Source: Planctomycetota bacterium | GTDB lineage: Bacteria > Planctomycetota > GCA-002687715 > DRQF01 | Reading direction: 5' to 3' | DNA length: 59,969 nt | Assembly (NCBI GenBank): GCA_011369445.1 | Contig: DRQF01000198.1 | Coordinates: 1-59,969, forward strand | Shown: positions 51,427-59,969 of the stretch, piece by piece | Numbering within the stretch: the stretch's first letter is position 1 | How the letters are laid out: each line of letters begins with the position of its first letter | Notes under the pieces: generated by a model | Told to the model about the DNA's origin: nothing | Databases searched by the model: none | What the model saw: the letters and a program-made list of their open reading frames with translations, nothing else | Program-made: the position numbers and the translations under genes

Positions 51427-51939
51427 ATGAACAAGCCATTTCAGCCGACCGGCGAAAACGACTGCGGAAGGCTTTTTCTCCGCGCGGCGGCCGCGCGGCT
51501 GGAGAAGGACTACATCCCCAAGCTTGAAATCTGTCTCGAAAGGCTCTCGGAGTCCGATCTTTGGTGGCGGCCCAACAAAGCCTGCAATTGCGTGGGCCAG
51601 CTCCTGCTCCACCTGGAGGGCAACCTCCGTCAATGGGTCCTCTGTGGGCTGGGCGGCCTGGAGGACGACCGCAAACGCGACCTCGAGTTCTCGCCAACCG
51701 CGCAGCCCTCGGGAACCGAGCTCAGGGATCGACTCCGCCGGACAGCTGACGAAGCGGTCCACATCCTGCGGAACCTGCCCCTGCCCGAGCTGCTTCGCAT
51801 CCGCCGCATCCAAGTCTACGACGTCACAGGCCTTCACGCCGCCCTCCACGCCGTCGAACACTTTTCCGGACACACGGGGCAGATCATCTGGATCACCAAA
51901 CTTCGCACGGGCAAGGACCTGGGTTTCTATTCCCTTTGA
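51427..51939 (+). CDS. DinB-superfamily protein (DUF1572-like)
   Basis: A 170-residue protein with start ATG at 51427 after GAGGAGGACC; the longer open frame to 50863 is antisense to the neighbouring gene. It reads LFLRAAAARLEKDYIPKLEI, LWWRPNKACNCVGQLLLHLE then GNLRQWVLCGLGG, and HAALHAVEHFSGHTGQIIWI. This is the DUF1572/DinB pattern with possible metal-ligand His. It is divergent from another DinB-like gene. Confidence 0.82.
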   Translation: MNKPFQPTGENDCGRLFLRAAAARLEKDYIPKLEICLERLSESDLWWRPNKACNCVGQLLLHLEGNLRQWVLCGLGGLEDDRKRDLEFSPTAQPSGTELRDRLRRTADEAVHILRNLPLPELLRIRRIQVYDVTGLHAALHAVEHFSGHTGQIIWITKLRTGKDLGFYSL

Positions 51940-52081
51940 TGAGCTTGAATCAGGGCAGGCGCCCTTCTCCAGAGAAGAAAATGGTTCCACTCCGCCAGCA
52001 CGTCGGCTACGATGGGGCGCGTGCCATTTCGCGTCCGATTCTGCCAACCCCGTCATCGACCGTTTCGAGGATGAGAGTTCC

Positions 52082-53554
52082 ATGTGCAAGTCCTTCGTCT
52101 TCGCGCTCGCCATTCTTCTCGCTCAGTACGTCGCAGGTCAGTCCACGCTTCACGTGGACGCCGCCGGCGGCGCCCCGTTCACCACAATTCAAGGAGCCAT
52201 CTCCGTGGCTCTTCCGGGCGATACGATCCTGGTCGCCCCCGGCGTCTACGACGAGACCGTCGTCATCTCGCGTAGCCTCACCGTGCGTTCCACGGGGGGC
52301 GCCGCTGCCACTCAGATCCTTCCGACCGCAGACGGCCCCGCCGTGCGCATCGTGGGCTCCGCAACGACGAGTCTCTTGGAAGGATTCACGATCACGGGGC
52401 ATGGCCAGACGATGAGCGTGGATTCGCTCCCGGGCGGAATCCTCGTCGCATTCGGGGCCTCCGCCCAGATCCGTCGCTGCGTGGTCAAGGATTGCATCGG
52501 GAGCTCTCCCATCGGATCGCCATTCATCTTTCCGACGGTGACGGGCGGTGCCGGAGGGATGACGGTCGACAGTAGCGCCTCCGCCATCATCGAGAATTGT
52601 CTGTTCTTGAACAACCAAGGCGCCGCGGGCGTCCCCGGCGCCGGAGGGCCGGGGGGGCTGCTTGCGGCGGGGACCTGCGACGTGCGGCACTGCGTGTTCA
52701 CGGGCAACACGGGCGGAACCGCGACGATTGCGCTTGCCCCGTTGAAAGGGGGAGGCGGAGCGATCGAGATCGGACCGCAGGGCCACATCACCGTGAGCAA
52801 CTCGATTCTTCGCGGGAACATGGGAGGCACCGGGAACATGGGCACCTTCGCGGAGGACGAGATCGAACCACCGACGGTGGCCCTGTTCGCCACGGCGTCC
52901 GTGAGCCATTCGGACGTCGAGAACGCTTTGGTCCCCTTCGTGACCGTCGGTCCAGGCGTCATCGACCTTGCCCCCTCATTCGTGAACCCAGCCATGGAAA
53001 ACTATGCCCTCCAGGCTGGGTCACCCTGCATCGATGCGGGAGACTGTGGCGCCACGAGTCCCCTCGGCCGGGACTTCCTTGGAAATCCCCGCCTTCGGGG
53101 TTTCGCACCCGACATGGGCGCCTACGAATTCCTTCACGACACGACCCGCATGGGGACGAGTGAGGACATCCTCCTGACGACCGTGGTCAACGGCAATACG
53201 GCCGATGCCCTCGTCAACACGAAATCGATCGGGGGCGGCGACTCTCTCGTTGTTCACTGGGAGTCTCCCTGCGGCTCTCTGGACGGGGCGCCCTATTTCC
53301 TCGCCGCCCAGTTCTACGTCCCCAGCATGCCCCCCGTGCCGATTCTTCCGGCTCTTTACCTGGACATGGGGGGCGCCGCGATCGTGGACGGCCCGGCGAA
53401 TCTCCCACCGGGCGGGGTGACTCTCACCTTCAGCGTTCCCCCGGGAAGCTTCGCCCCAGCCATCTCCCGCGTGCAGGTCCTCGTGATCACGCCGCTGAGC
53501 CAGGCTCCCTTCAGCGTGGCCACGAGCGATGCCCAGGACCTCGTGTTCCTGTGA
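52082..53554 (+). CDS. Secreted right-handed beta-helix protein
   Basis: A 490-residue exported protein. The start at 52082 gives a signal peptide (KSFVFALAILLAQYVAGQ); the frame upstream is a shadow. Residues ~20-330 are parallel beta-helix repeats beginning STLHVDAAGGAPFTTIQGAI, then GDTILVAPGVYDETVVISRS. Later come CVFTGNTGG and the turn GSPCIDAGDCGAT with FLGNPRLRGFAPDMGAYEF, all typical of this family. The C-terminal ~130 residues are a beta-rich domain ending in VATSDAQDLVFL. No catalytic pectate-lyase residues can be named. The role may be surface polysaccharide binding or degradation. Confidence 0.85.
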   Translation: MCKSFVFALAILLAQYVAGQSTLHVDAAGGAPFTTIQGAISVALPGDTILVAPGVYDETVVISRSLTVRSTGGAAATQILPTADGPAVRIVGSATTSLLEGFTITGHGQTMSVDSLPGGILVAFGASAQIRRCVVKDCIGSSPIGSPFIFPTVTGGAGGMTVDSSASAIIENCLFLNNQGAAGVPGAGGPGGLLAAGTCDVRHCVFTGNTGGTATIALAPLKGGGGAIEIGPQGHITVSNSILRGNMGGTGNMGTFAEDEIEPPTVALFATASVSHSDVENALVPFVTVGPGVIDLAPSFVNPAMENYALQAGSPCIDAGDCGATSPLGRDFLGNPRLRGFAPDMGAYEFLHDTTRMGTSEDILLTTVVNGNTADALVNTKSIGGGDSLVVHWESPCGSLDGAPYFLAAQFYVPSMPPVPILPALYLDMGGAAIVDGPANLPPGGVTLTFSVPPGSFAPAISRVQVLVITPLSQAPFSVATSDAQDLVFL

Positions 53555-53662
53555 AGCGGGCCCGCGAAGCTTGACCGTAGCGAGGAGAATCCATGGAGCT
53601 TGAAACGGTCGGGTGCACTCCGGACACTGCCGGCGTCATCCACGGTGCGACAGGAGAGCAGC

Positions 53663-53992
53663 ATGAGCGAATACCCGGAGAAAACCTGCACGATCGATCG
53701 GCTCGTCACCCACGCCCGACTCGTGGAGGCCGCGCTTGCCGGACGAAAAACTCAGCAGAGACGCAACGGGGTGTACGGCTATCCCGGTGAGGAGTTTCAG
53801 CTCGAGGACAAGACGTTCCGCATCGTAGGGCTGCGACACGAAAGCCTCGGCGACATGACGGACGACGACGCGCGGGCCGAAGGTTATCCGAGCCGAGATG
53901 TCTACCTGGAGCTCATCCAGAAAATGCACGGAGGCATGGACATCGACCTGAACGGCAAGGTGTGGGTCCACGAGTTCGAACCCGTCTCATAG
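53663..53992 (+). CDS. ASCH-domain (PUA-like) protein
   Basis: A 109-residue protein with start ATG at 53663 after AGGAGAG; the open frame begins at 53600. The sequence EAALAGRKTQQRRNGVYGYP is the ASCH signature (G-R-K-T-x-x-R-R), followed by DKTFRIVGLRHESLGDMTDD and a C-terminal VWVHEFEPV. ASCH proteins bind RNA or modified nucleosides, and some are N4-acetylcytidine amidohydrolases (YqfB). The latter activity is possible but not shown. Confidence 0.8.
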   Translation: MSEYPEKTCTIDRLVTHARLVEAALAGRKTQQRRNGVYGYPGEEFQLEDKTFRIVGLRHESLGDMTDDDARAEGYPSRDVYLELIQKMHGGMDIDLNGKVWVHEFEPVS

Positions 53993-54014
53993 ATCGCTCC
54001 GGCCTCCCTGACCC

Positions 54015-55643
54015 TCAGCGCTTCTTGCGCAGGGCGCTCCACGGGTCCTTGACCTTCTTCATCCAGGCGAACCAGGCCTCTTCCATGGCAGCCAGGTCGA
54101 TGCCCTTCAAAGCTTTCGCCAGGGCGCGGTCCTTCACCTTCTCGAGCTCGCGCTGGCGCACGGCGAGGGGAGCCCCCTCTTCGAGGGTGTCGACATGGAG
54201 GGCGCGCCCTTCCTTCAACGCCTCATAGTAGGTGGGCACGATCGCCCGCCACTTCGGGTTTTTCGTCACGTCGTGAAGGAAGTAGCAAAGCGCCCAGCCC
54301 TCGGCGTACATCTGGCCCGCTTCGCGCGGTGCGTAGTACTCTCGGTGCGTTGCGTAAAGCAACCGCTTCAAGGGGATGAACCGCGAGGTGCCGAATGTGG
54401 CCTTGATGCGGCCGATCCGCCATCGATTGAGACCGATCCCCTTGACTTTCGAGGAGCCCTTGTAGACGGTCAGTCCCGAGAAGTAGTCCCCGTGGCCTTC
54501 GTTGAACCAATCGTGGGGAGAGATCTCGCCGGCGGCGTAGAAGATGTATTGGTGGAAGGCCTCGTGATAGAGAACGATGTAGCTGTCCGCGAGCGGCCGC
54601 GTCTTCTGCTTGCGCCCCAGGGAGGCCGTTCGCTTGCTGGCGTCGTAGAGGACCAACTCCTTCGCCAGGAAATTCCAGTAACCCGCGGAAGTCGGTGACC
54701 CGCCATACCGCAGGTACTCGTCTCGGTCCCGGCAAATGCGCACCACGCTGACGGCGTCGATGGGTCGCGTCGGCGGAAAGAGCTTCTCGTAGACGGGACG
54801 AACGGCCTCCAGGTCGTTAGCCACCTTGCTGACGAGGCGCTTGTTGGTGGTGTGGTGAACGATGAAGAAGTTGGGGGTATCGACGCCCTTCCAACCCTTG
54901 AGCATCTCCTTGCGGGCTTGGACCCGGAAGGGGATGTCTCTCAACTTCTTTTCCTTGCCTCGGTAGAAGTCCTTGCCCACCACCTTGACGGCGCGATGGC
55001 CTTTCGGGAGGTGGATGCTCTCGCAGACCTTCCGAAACTGCCGCTGCATATGCTTGCTCACGACCTCGTCGCAGAAGCCCACGACACCGAAGATACGGCC
55101 GCCCGCGTTGCGCACGTAGAGGTAGCCCAAGCGACGGGCACCCGCGGGTCCTCCTCCGCGAAGCGCACGGAGGGAATAGACTTCGGTCCCGCTCTTCTCG
55201 AACACCTCCTTCCGGCCGCCATCCACGACCCAGCCGCGCACGCGGGTCTTCATGAAGTCCCGCCATGTGTGGATGTCGTTCCGTCGCTCCACGAGGTCCT
55301 CGTAGGACGTCGGTGACTCCTTCTTGGGCTTGCCTCCCGCGTCGGCCGTGGCACCCCCGGCTCCCGGCGTGGTGCGCGGATCGAGGGCGAAGACGAGAAA
55401 ACTCGAGGGACGCCGACGGCGGTCCTTCGACTTGGCGCGGTACGCTTTTCTGCGGCTGAAGGACGCCAAGGTCAGCTTTTCTGTGGGTGGTGTGGGGGTC
55501 GACAGAAAGGCCTTGGGGTAGAACAGCCTCAGCCCCGTCTCCCCATGGTCGAAGGTCACAAAACCGCTGGGAGGCCGTTGAGCCTGCGCCTCGCCGACGA
55601 AGCAAACGGAGACGATGAGGAGTAGAAGGGCGCGTTGTTTCAC
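54015..55643 (-). CDS. Secreted HExxH metallopeptidase-like protein (DUF1570-like)
   Basis: A 542-residue exported protein. Signal peptide residues 1-22 (LLLLIVSVCFVGEAQAQ). The N-terminal ~240 residues form a basic domain of unknown type. The C-terminal half shows a gluzincin site: YHEAFHQYIFY at residues 359-369, with the third ligand Glu382 in FNEGHGDYF. The order, with a YAEGWALCYFLHD helix after it, matches DUF1570-like proteins common in planctomycetes. Its substrate is unknown. It is convergent with the ASCH gene. Confidence 0.85.
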   Translation of the reverse strand: MKQRALLLLIVSVCFVGEAQAQRPPSGFVTFDHGETGLRLFYPKAFLSTPTPPTEKLTLASFSRRKAYRAKSKDRRRRPSSFLVFALDPRTTPGAGGATADAGGKPKKESPTSYEDLVERRNDIHTWRDFMKTRVRGWVVDGGRKEVFEKSGTEVYSLRALRGGGPAGARRLGYLYVRNAGGRIFGVVGFCDEVVSKHMQRQFRKVCESIHLPKGHRAVKVVGKDFYRGKEKKLRDIPFRVQARKEMLKGWKGVDTPNFFIVHHTTNKRLVSKVANDLEAVRPVYEKLFPPTRPIDAVSVVRICRDRDEYLRYGGSPTSAGYWNFLAKELVLYDASKRTASLGRKQKTRPLADSYIVLYHEAFHQYIFYAAGEISPHDWFNEGHGDYFSGLTVYKGSSKVKGIGLNRWRIGRIKATFGTSRFIPLKRLLYATHREYYAPREAGQMYAEGWALCYFLHDVTKNPKWRAIVPTYYEALKEGRALHVDTLEEGAPLAVRQRELEKVKDRALAKALKGIDLAAMEEAWFAWMKKVKDPWSALRKKR

Positions 55644-55709
55644 GAGAGTCTCCTGTCGAGCCAGAACATCAGTATAGCATCGCCTTCGGCGCCCGCCCTC
55701 CGTTTTCGA

Positions 55710-56396
55710 TTACGAGCCCCATTCCGGCAGCTCCCAACGGAATGAGTGTGGGGGGACGGGACGCGTCCAGCGGCGGCGCCGGCCTTGATCCCCCGTCACT
55801 TCGAGGACCAACAGGGCTCCCGGAGGGAGGCCCTCCAGGTGGGCCGACCCGCCCGCAATGCACCCCTCCTCCGGGGACCGGATGAGGCCCGCCGACCGTG
55901 GCGCCTCGATCCGCCAGGCGAGGCAGGCGCCCTTCCCCCAAGCGTCGAACGCAATCACTCCCACGACCCCGGTCACGCTGGGCCACAGCCGCACGATGGA
56001 ATCTCCCTCCCACGAAAGAAGAGACTCGGGGATGCTCCAGGTCTCCCGATCGTGGCCTTCGGCGCGAAGGCTCAAACGGTAGATTGCTCCTCCCACCCGC
56101 ACCAACGGACCCCGGACGCAGCCGTCGCCGTCCGTCCGCGCGCTCCAGTGAGCGCCGGCAGGGCCCGCGACGGTGACGACAGCTTTGGGGACGGGCGAGC
56201 CGGAAAGGGCGTCCATGACCCGAATCGTCATGGGATGAAACCCAGCGCCTTCGGACCTCTCCTCCGGCGCGGACGCCTCCGATACAGCACTCGACGCATC
56301 TCGGCGCTGCCAAGCGCTCCATATGAGCAGAACGAGGACGAGCCCCACACCGTATCGCCATCCTCCTCGCTCGTGCATGATTTCTCGCGCCTCCAC
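55710..56396 (-). CDS. Membrane-anchored protein with carboxypeptidase-regulatory-like beta domain
   Basis: A 228-residue protein with one N-terminal transmembrane segment (YGVGLVLVLLIWSAW). A beta-sandwich domain follows (MTIRVMDALSGSPVPKAVVT, then RTDGDGCVRGPLVRVGG) that resembles the carboxypeptidase-regulatory/Ig-like fold. The GTG start at 56396 has GAGGGAG 3 bases upstream; an ATG at 56378 is the alternative. It probably sits on the outer face of the inner membrane. Function unknown. Confidence 0.7.
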   Translation of the reverse strand: MEAREIMHERGGWRYGVGLVLVLLIWSAWQRRDASSAVSEASAPEERSEGAGFHPMTIRVMDALSGSPVPKAVVTVAGPAGAHWSARTDGDGCVRGPLVRVGGAIYRLSLRAEGHDRETWSIPESLLSWEGDSIVRLWPSVTGVVGVIAFDAWGKGACLAWRIEAPRSAGLIRSPEEGCIAGGSAHLEGLPPGALLVLEVTGDQGRRRRWTRPVPPHSFRWELPEWGS

Positions 56397-56527
56397 GTAC
56401 TCCCTCTTCGAGACGTCCGATTTGGGCTCGAGGTGACGCCGAGGCGGGAAGAATTCCGATCCGCGACGAATAATGTCGAGAAGGGTAGCCCTGCCGATAA
56501 TCCTGATTACAATGACGCCCCGCTGCC

Positions 56528-57475
56528 ATGAGTTCAGTTGACAAGAAACCGACCGACGAGTTGCACGACAAGGAGGCCCGCTTCTGGGACCTCCAGGAGG
56601 AGCGCATTGACGACCTCTACGCGAGGCCTCACGACTGGCGGTTCATCCCCAAGATCGCGGACAAGGTCATCAAGCCGAAGATCCGCTATCTGCAGCGGTT
56701 GATCTCACGCCACAAGAAGGAGATCGGGTCCATCCTCGATATCGGATGCGGCAACGGCTGGTTCTGCCACGCCTGCGCCGAAGCCGGAATCCGCGCCTAT
56801 GGCGTGGACATCTCCCCGAAGAAGGTCGAGACCGCCCAGCGCATCGCCGAGGAGAAGGGCATCGCCGACCTTTGCCACTTCGAGGCGAAGGACGTGATGG
56901 AAGTGGAGCTGCCCGAAAAGGTGGACATGCTGTCGGCCCATGGAAGCCTGCACCACTTCCCCGATCTCGAGAATCAGCTCCCCGAGATGGTGGAGAGGTT
57001 CCTGAGTCCCGACGGCTACATGCTCTTCGTGGAACCTCACCACGAGGGCATGCCCCCCAACATTCAGGACTTCATCTTCAAAGCCGCCTCCAGCAAGCTG
57101 TTCGGCCGCTTCTTCGACAAGGAGTTCTATCTCGAGGTGACGGGACGGAGTTCCCTCGACGAGCCGGAACCGGAAGCTCCCACCGAGGGCGACTTCAATA
57201 TCCGCGGCGAATCGCCGGCGGGTCTCGAATTCCTCGGCGAAGAACCCGACATGGGCAAGATCCTGAAGGACCGGTACACCATCATCGAAGAGAAGTATTT
57301 CCACTACGCTTCGGGGCACCTCACGAACGCGTTCTACGTGTATCAAAAGTCGAAGCTGACGCGAGGCCTGTGGCGACTGCTCCTCCCCTGGATCATCTGG
57401 TGGGACGACCGTCGCTGCGACAAAGCCGAGTACAACAAGTACGCCGAAGAGGGCCTCTGGTTCCTCAAGCGCTGA
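56528..57475 (+). CDS. Class I SAM-dependent methyltransferase
   Basis: A 315-residue protein whose central domain (~60-190) has motif I SILDIGCGNGWFCHACAEAG, the acidic strand-2 end in AYGVDISPKKVETAQRI and motif II VDMLSAHGSLHHFPDLENQL. Motif III is LSPDGYMLFVEPHHEGMP. An N-terminal segment (EARFWDLQEERIDDLYARPH) and a C-terminal region with a hydrophobic stretch (GLWRLLLPWIIWWDD) flank it. This resembles methyltransferases of lipid or glycan metabolism. Substrate unknown. It is convergent with the aminopeptidase gene (26 bases). Confidence 0.86.
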   Translation: MSSVDKKPTDELHDKEARFWDLQEERIDDLYARPHDWRFIPKIADKVIKPKIRYLQRLISRHKKEIGSILDIGCGNGWFCHACAEAGIRAYGVDISPKKVETAQRIAEEKGIADLCHFEAKDVMEVELPEKVDMLSAHGSLHHFPDLENQLPEMVERFLSPDGYMLFVEPHHEGMPPNIQDFIFKAASSKLFGRFFDKEFYLEVTGRSSLDEPEPEAPTEGDFNIRGESPAGLEFLGEEPDMGKILKDRYTIIEEKYFHYASGHLTNAFYVYQKSKLTRGLWRLLLPWIIWWDDRRCDKAEYNKYAEEGLWFLKR

Positions 57476-57501
57476 GTTCCCCCGTCGCCGGAGGTGCAGA
57501 A

Positions 57502-59280
57502 TCAGAGGTACTCCGCCGCCCCCAGTCCCGTTCCCAACTCCGCGCAAAGACCCTCGTACTCCCTCAGCCACGCCATCTCGCGCCCGTCCAGGCGCTCCCA
57601 GTCGATGAGATGCGGATCGAATCCGACGAGAACGAGGGGACGACAGCGCAAGAATCCTTCTCGGCCGGGCAGAGCCTCGAACGCCACGATGTTCTCGAGC
57701 CGCACGCCCCCGAATCCTTCGACGTAGATGCCGGGCTCGATGGAACTCACCTGGTTGGCCTTCATGGGCAGCGTCGTGGTCGGTGAAATCCCCACGCCCG
57801 GCTCATGAACGTGGATGCCGACACCGTGCCCCGTCCCGTGGGCGTAGTTCCACCCCGCTTCGAAGAGAGGTCGCCGGGCCAGGGCATCCAGGAAGGCGCC
57901 GGGCGTTCCCTCGGGAAACACGGCGTTCTGCGCGGCGAGGAGCCCCTTCAGAACCAGCGTGTAGATCTCCTTTTGCTTCCGCGAAGCCTCGAGCGTTCCT
58001 CCCCCAGCCAAGAAGGTGCGCGTGATGTCCGTGGCGTAGCCCGCCTCATAGAGCGCTCCACTGTCGAGAAGCATGAGGTCACCCGGTTCGGCGACCACGT
58101 CCGAAGACGGATCGGAGAAGTGAATGATCGCGGAATCACTGCCGATGGCGGCGATGGTGTGGAAGGAGAGATCGACGGCGCCGGCTTCCTCGTAGAAGCG
58201 ATTGGCCTGATCGTGGAACTCCAGTTCCGAGACCCGCGCGCCGGCTCCCACCTGCTCCCTGGCCCATCGAACACACCGCGCGACCACGCGGGACGACCTT
58301 TTGTGGATGTCCACCATGTGTTCGAGTTCGACCGGGGATTTCTTTGCCTTCGCGGAGAGAGCCGGAGACGTCATCGTAACCCGTTTCCAGTCCGGACGAA
58401 GGCTCTTGACCTTCTCCACCACTGCGGCCGTGGTGTGCGCCGGGTCATAGACGAACGTCTTGACCCTATTCCAAGCATCCCGGGTCAAAAGCGCGTCCAG
58501 GTTCTCCGCCGTCCACTCCACCGCTTCCGCGGGCGGCGGCCCCGCGGCCAGCACAGGGGCGTCCACCCGCACGCAAAGCCCGTCCGGCCGGGCGAGTGCC
58601 TCCGCCGCAAACGAACTCTGGTAGGGGAAGTGGTAGCCTCTCGCCCCGGTCAGCCACGCGATGTCATCCAGGGCGCCGAGGTAGAGCAGAGCGTCCTCCC
58701 CATGGGGCCAGTCCTTGAAGGTCCTCGCCAAGCGGGCCCGGGGTCCTTCGTCGAGGGCTTCCGGAATGGGGCGCAAGGGCTTGGTCTGAATCAGAGGTTC
58801 CTTCCCCAGGGCTGCACGCAGTTCCCCTCCCGCGAAGACGCGCAGGCTCGCCGCAGCCTTCTCCAGGCTCTGACGGAAGGACTGGCTCATCCGGTCGCCC
58901 TCGCACCCGGCGACGCCTCCGGTTTTCAGGTCGTCCATGAGCGCCTGCTGGATGGAGGTGCCGAAGGCCACCTTGACCACATCGACGAGGGCCGCGTCCA
59001 CCTCCCCATCCGCCTGGAGATGGTAGCGGCCGTCGACGTAGAGCCGCGCTCTCTCCTTCGCCCGCACCAAGAGCAGAGCCGTGGACCCCGTGAACCCGCT
59101 CAGAAGATACCGGTGGTTGTCCTCGAGAGGCGTGTACTCGTTCAGGTACCGGTCGGCGCTGGTCACCACCAGCAAATCCAGCCCCTCCTCCCCCATCCAC
59201 CGATGGGCGGCCTCGAGATTCCTCGCCACCTCCTCGGCGGGCAGGGCGTCATTTTCGTCGCGGGCGGGCCAGCTTTCCAT
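57502..59280 (-). CDS. Xaa-Pro aminopeptidase (aminopeptidase P family, M24)
   Basis: A 592-residue M24 metallopeptidase with two creatinase-N-type domains before the catalytic pita-bread domain. Metal ligands are seen in LMLLDSGALYEAGYATDITR (Asp, Asp), YAHGTGHGVGIHVHE (His), SIEPGIYVEGFGGVRLENIV (Glu, Glu). The size and double N-domain match the cytosolic long aminopeptidase P. It cleaves N-terminal Xaa-Pro bonds and is dimanganese-dependent. The start at 59280 is preceded by GGAGGAGACGACTC. Confidence 0.94.
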   Translation of the reverse strand: MESWPARDENDALPAEEVARNLEAAHRWMGEEGLDLLVVTSADRYLNEYTPLEDNHRYLLSGFTGSTALLLVRAKERARLYVDGRYHLQADGEVDAALVDVVKVAFGTSIQQALMDDLKTGGVAGCEGDRMSQSFRQSLEKAAASLRVFAGGELRAALGKEPLIQTKPLRPIPEALDEGPRARLARTFKDWPHGEDALLYLGALDDIAWLTGARGYHFPYQSSFAAEALARPDGLCVRVDAPVLAAGPPPAEAVEWTAENLDALLTRDAWNRVKTFVYDPAHTTAAVVEKVKSLRPDWKRVTMTSPALSAKAKKSPVELEHMVDIHKRSSRVVARCVRWAREQVGAGARVSELEFHDQANRFYEEAGAVDLSFHTIAAIGSDSAIIHFSDPSSDVVAEPGDLMLLDSGALYEAGYATDITRTFLAGGGTLEASRKQKEIYTLVLKGLLAAQNAVFPEGTPGAFLDALARRPLFEAGWNYAHGTGHGVGIHVHEPGVGISPTTTLPMKANQVSSIEPGIYVEGFGGVRLENIVAFEALPGREGFLRCRPLVLVGFDPHLIDWERLDGREMAWLREYEGLCAELGTGLGAAEYL

Positions 59281-59385
59281 GAGTCGTCTCCTCCGCCCCG
59301 ATTATCACCCGTTTCCCCGAGAAACCCATGCCTACTGCCCACGGCGGACGCCGAGAACTGTCAAGGGACGCGTACTTTCCGGAAC

Positions 59386-59772
59386 TCAAAAGCAGGACAC
59401 GGACAACTCGAACGACACTCCAGCTTCCGAAAGAATGTGCAAGGTCGCCGGGCACAGTTCTAGGCAAATCACGTTTCGCCCAATGTCATCCCGCGTCACG
59501 ACGAGATCAATGCAAACACTCATCCCGTTGGCGACAGCGCGTTCGACGACCGATCGGCAATCAGCAAGAAAACACTCGATCGACCGCATCTGCTCCCGCC
59601 ACCCCAGGCTCTTCATGATGACACACGAAACGCCATCGTTCTTGCGGGAGCGCAGCGAGGCATCGGCATGGGGCCAACTTGCGTTGAGCTCATCCCTCAG
59701 CTCTTCAAAGAAGCGCTTCCCTACCTCATTGGAGGCCGCAGGGGACCTCAAGAACCGAACAACGCTCATCAT
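59386..59772 (-). CDS. Hypothetical protein
   Basis: A 128-residue protein of no recognised family. The start at 59772 follows GAGGT and a -10-like TATAGT at 59803-59798; the frame continues to 59898, but that extension is basic and Arg-rich. The sequence begins MMSVVRFLRSPAASNEVGKR and contains MSVCIDLVVTRDDIGRNVIC and a final FELSVSCF, suggesting alternating alpha and beta structure. It has lower GC than most neighbours and lies apart from them at the right window edge. Confidence 0.6.
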   Translation of the reverse strand: MMSVVRFLRSPAASNEVGKRFFEELRDELNASWPHADASLRSRKNDGVSCVIMKSLGWREQMRSIECFLADCRSVVERAVANGMSVCIDLVVTRDDIGRNVICLELCPATLHILSEAGVSFELSVSCF

Positions 59773-59797
59773 TTTCGACGACCTCGCATGCTCATCC

Positions 59798-59803
59798 ACT
59801 ATA
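59798..59803 (-). promoter_or_regulatory. Possible -10 element of the terminal hypothetical gene
   Basis: TATAGT matches 5 of 6 bases of the -10 consensus and would start transcription about 20 bases before the chosen ATG; no good -35 was found at 16-18 bases. Confidence 0.3.
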
Positions 59804-59969
59804 GAAAGGCGTCCGCGATGTGCTCTGGTGTAACGTTTGGGTTGTCTCGCCCCACACACGGAGTCTTTTCCTTGGGGTTGACTTCGCGATGAAGCCATTT
59901 GGCGGATTCTCCGTGCCTCCTGTCCCCACGCTGTGCCCGCTTTAGATTTCGACGGTAATCCGCATCGTA

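Noticed and set aside
56493-56500. Exact sigma-28 -10 box GCCGATAA upstream of the methyltransferase at 56528
   Set aside because: No TAAA-like -35 at 14-16 bases and no link to flagella; likely chance.
57805-59463. 552-codon open frame on the + strand
   Set aside because: Antisense to the aminopeptidase P gene, whose metal-ligand motifs are unambiguous.
1-59969. tRNA, rRNA, CRISPR array, insertion sequence or prophage
   Set aside because: No T-loop/anticodon arrangement, repeat-spacer pattern, transposase or integrase reading frame was seen by eye on either strand.

Overview
The window (about 60 kb, GC-rich, no rRNA, tRNA, CRISPR or insertion sequence seen) looks like chromosomal DNA of a flagellated bacterium with an outer membrane, most likely a member of the Planctomycetota. 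The outer membrane is implied by lpxA and by the flagellar L- and P-ring genes. The planctomycete placement is an inference from several traits: an ECF sigma factor paired with a Ser/Thr kinase, a second large Ser/Thr kinase, a secreted beta-helix protein, a secreted HExxH metallopeptidase and several short lipoproteins. It has not been tested by phylogeny.

Region 1-12,232 (+ strand) is a tightly packed flagellar operon. It starts inside a PAS/histidine kinase gene, followed by a sigma-54 response regulator (FlrB/FlrC type), flgB-flgC-fliE-fliF-fliG-fliH-fliI-fliJ and a MotE-like coiled-coil gene. After a leader of about 200 bases come motA, two different motB-like genes and a fliL-like gene. 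Region 17,397-32,300 (- strand) is the complementary flagellar cluster. In transcription order it holds fliK, flgD, flgE, a possible 31-codon ORF, a PilZ gene, flgF, flgG, flgA, flgH, flgI, flgJ, flgN, flgK, flgL and a GNAT acetyltransferase. A good sigma-54 site lies before fliK and fits the regulator at the left end. Most genes at the front of this cluster, and flgB, have GA-dinucleotide-repeat Shine-Dalgarno regions.

Between the two flagellar arms (12,204-17,297) lie a lipoprotein and a 654-residue protein of unknown function, a small NTF2-like protein, and a two-gene unit on the - strand. That unit encodes a formylglycine-generating-enzyme-like lipoprotein and, overlapping it by 4 bases, a gene with an in-frame TGA. 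Read through as selenocysteine, the product is a complete exported iodothyronine-deiodinase-like protein with a TUPPF motif. A hairpin with bacterial SECIS geometry lies 16 bases after the TGA. I regard this selenoprotein as the most interesting item in the window.

The right half (32,521-59,969) is housekeeping and accessory genes: infA, queD, a cobalamin adenosyltransferase, a CPBP-like membrane protein, an ECF sigma/kinase pair, lpxA, an acyltransferase, a large Ser/Thr kinase, a GHKL-ATPase/STAS-like fusion, an atypical transketolase, the pnp-rpsO operon (clear promoter, long leader and terminator), two methyltransferases, two DinB-fold proteins, secreted proteins and an aminopeptidase P. 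The last gene on the right has no recognised family.
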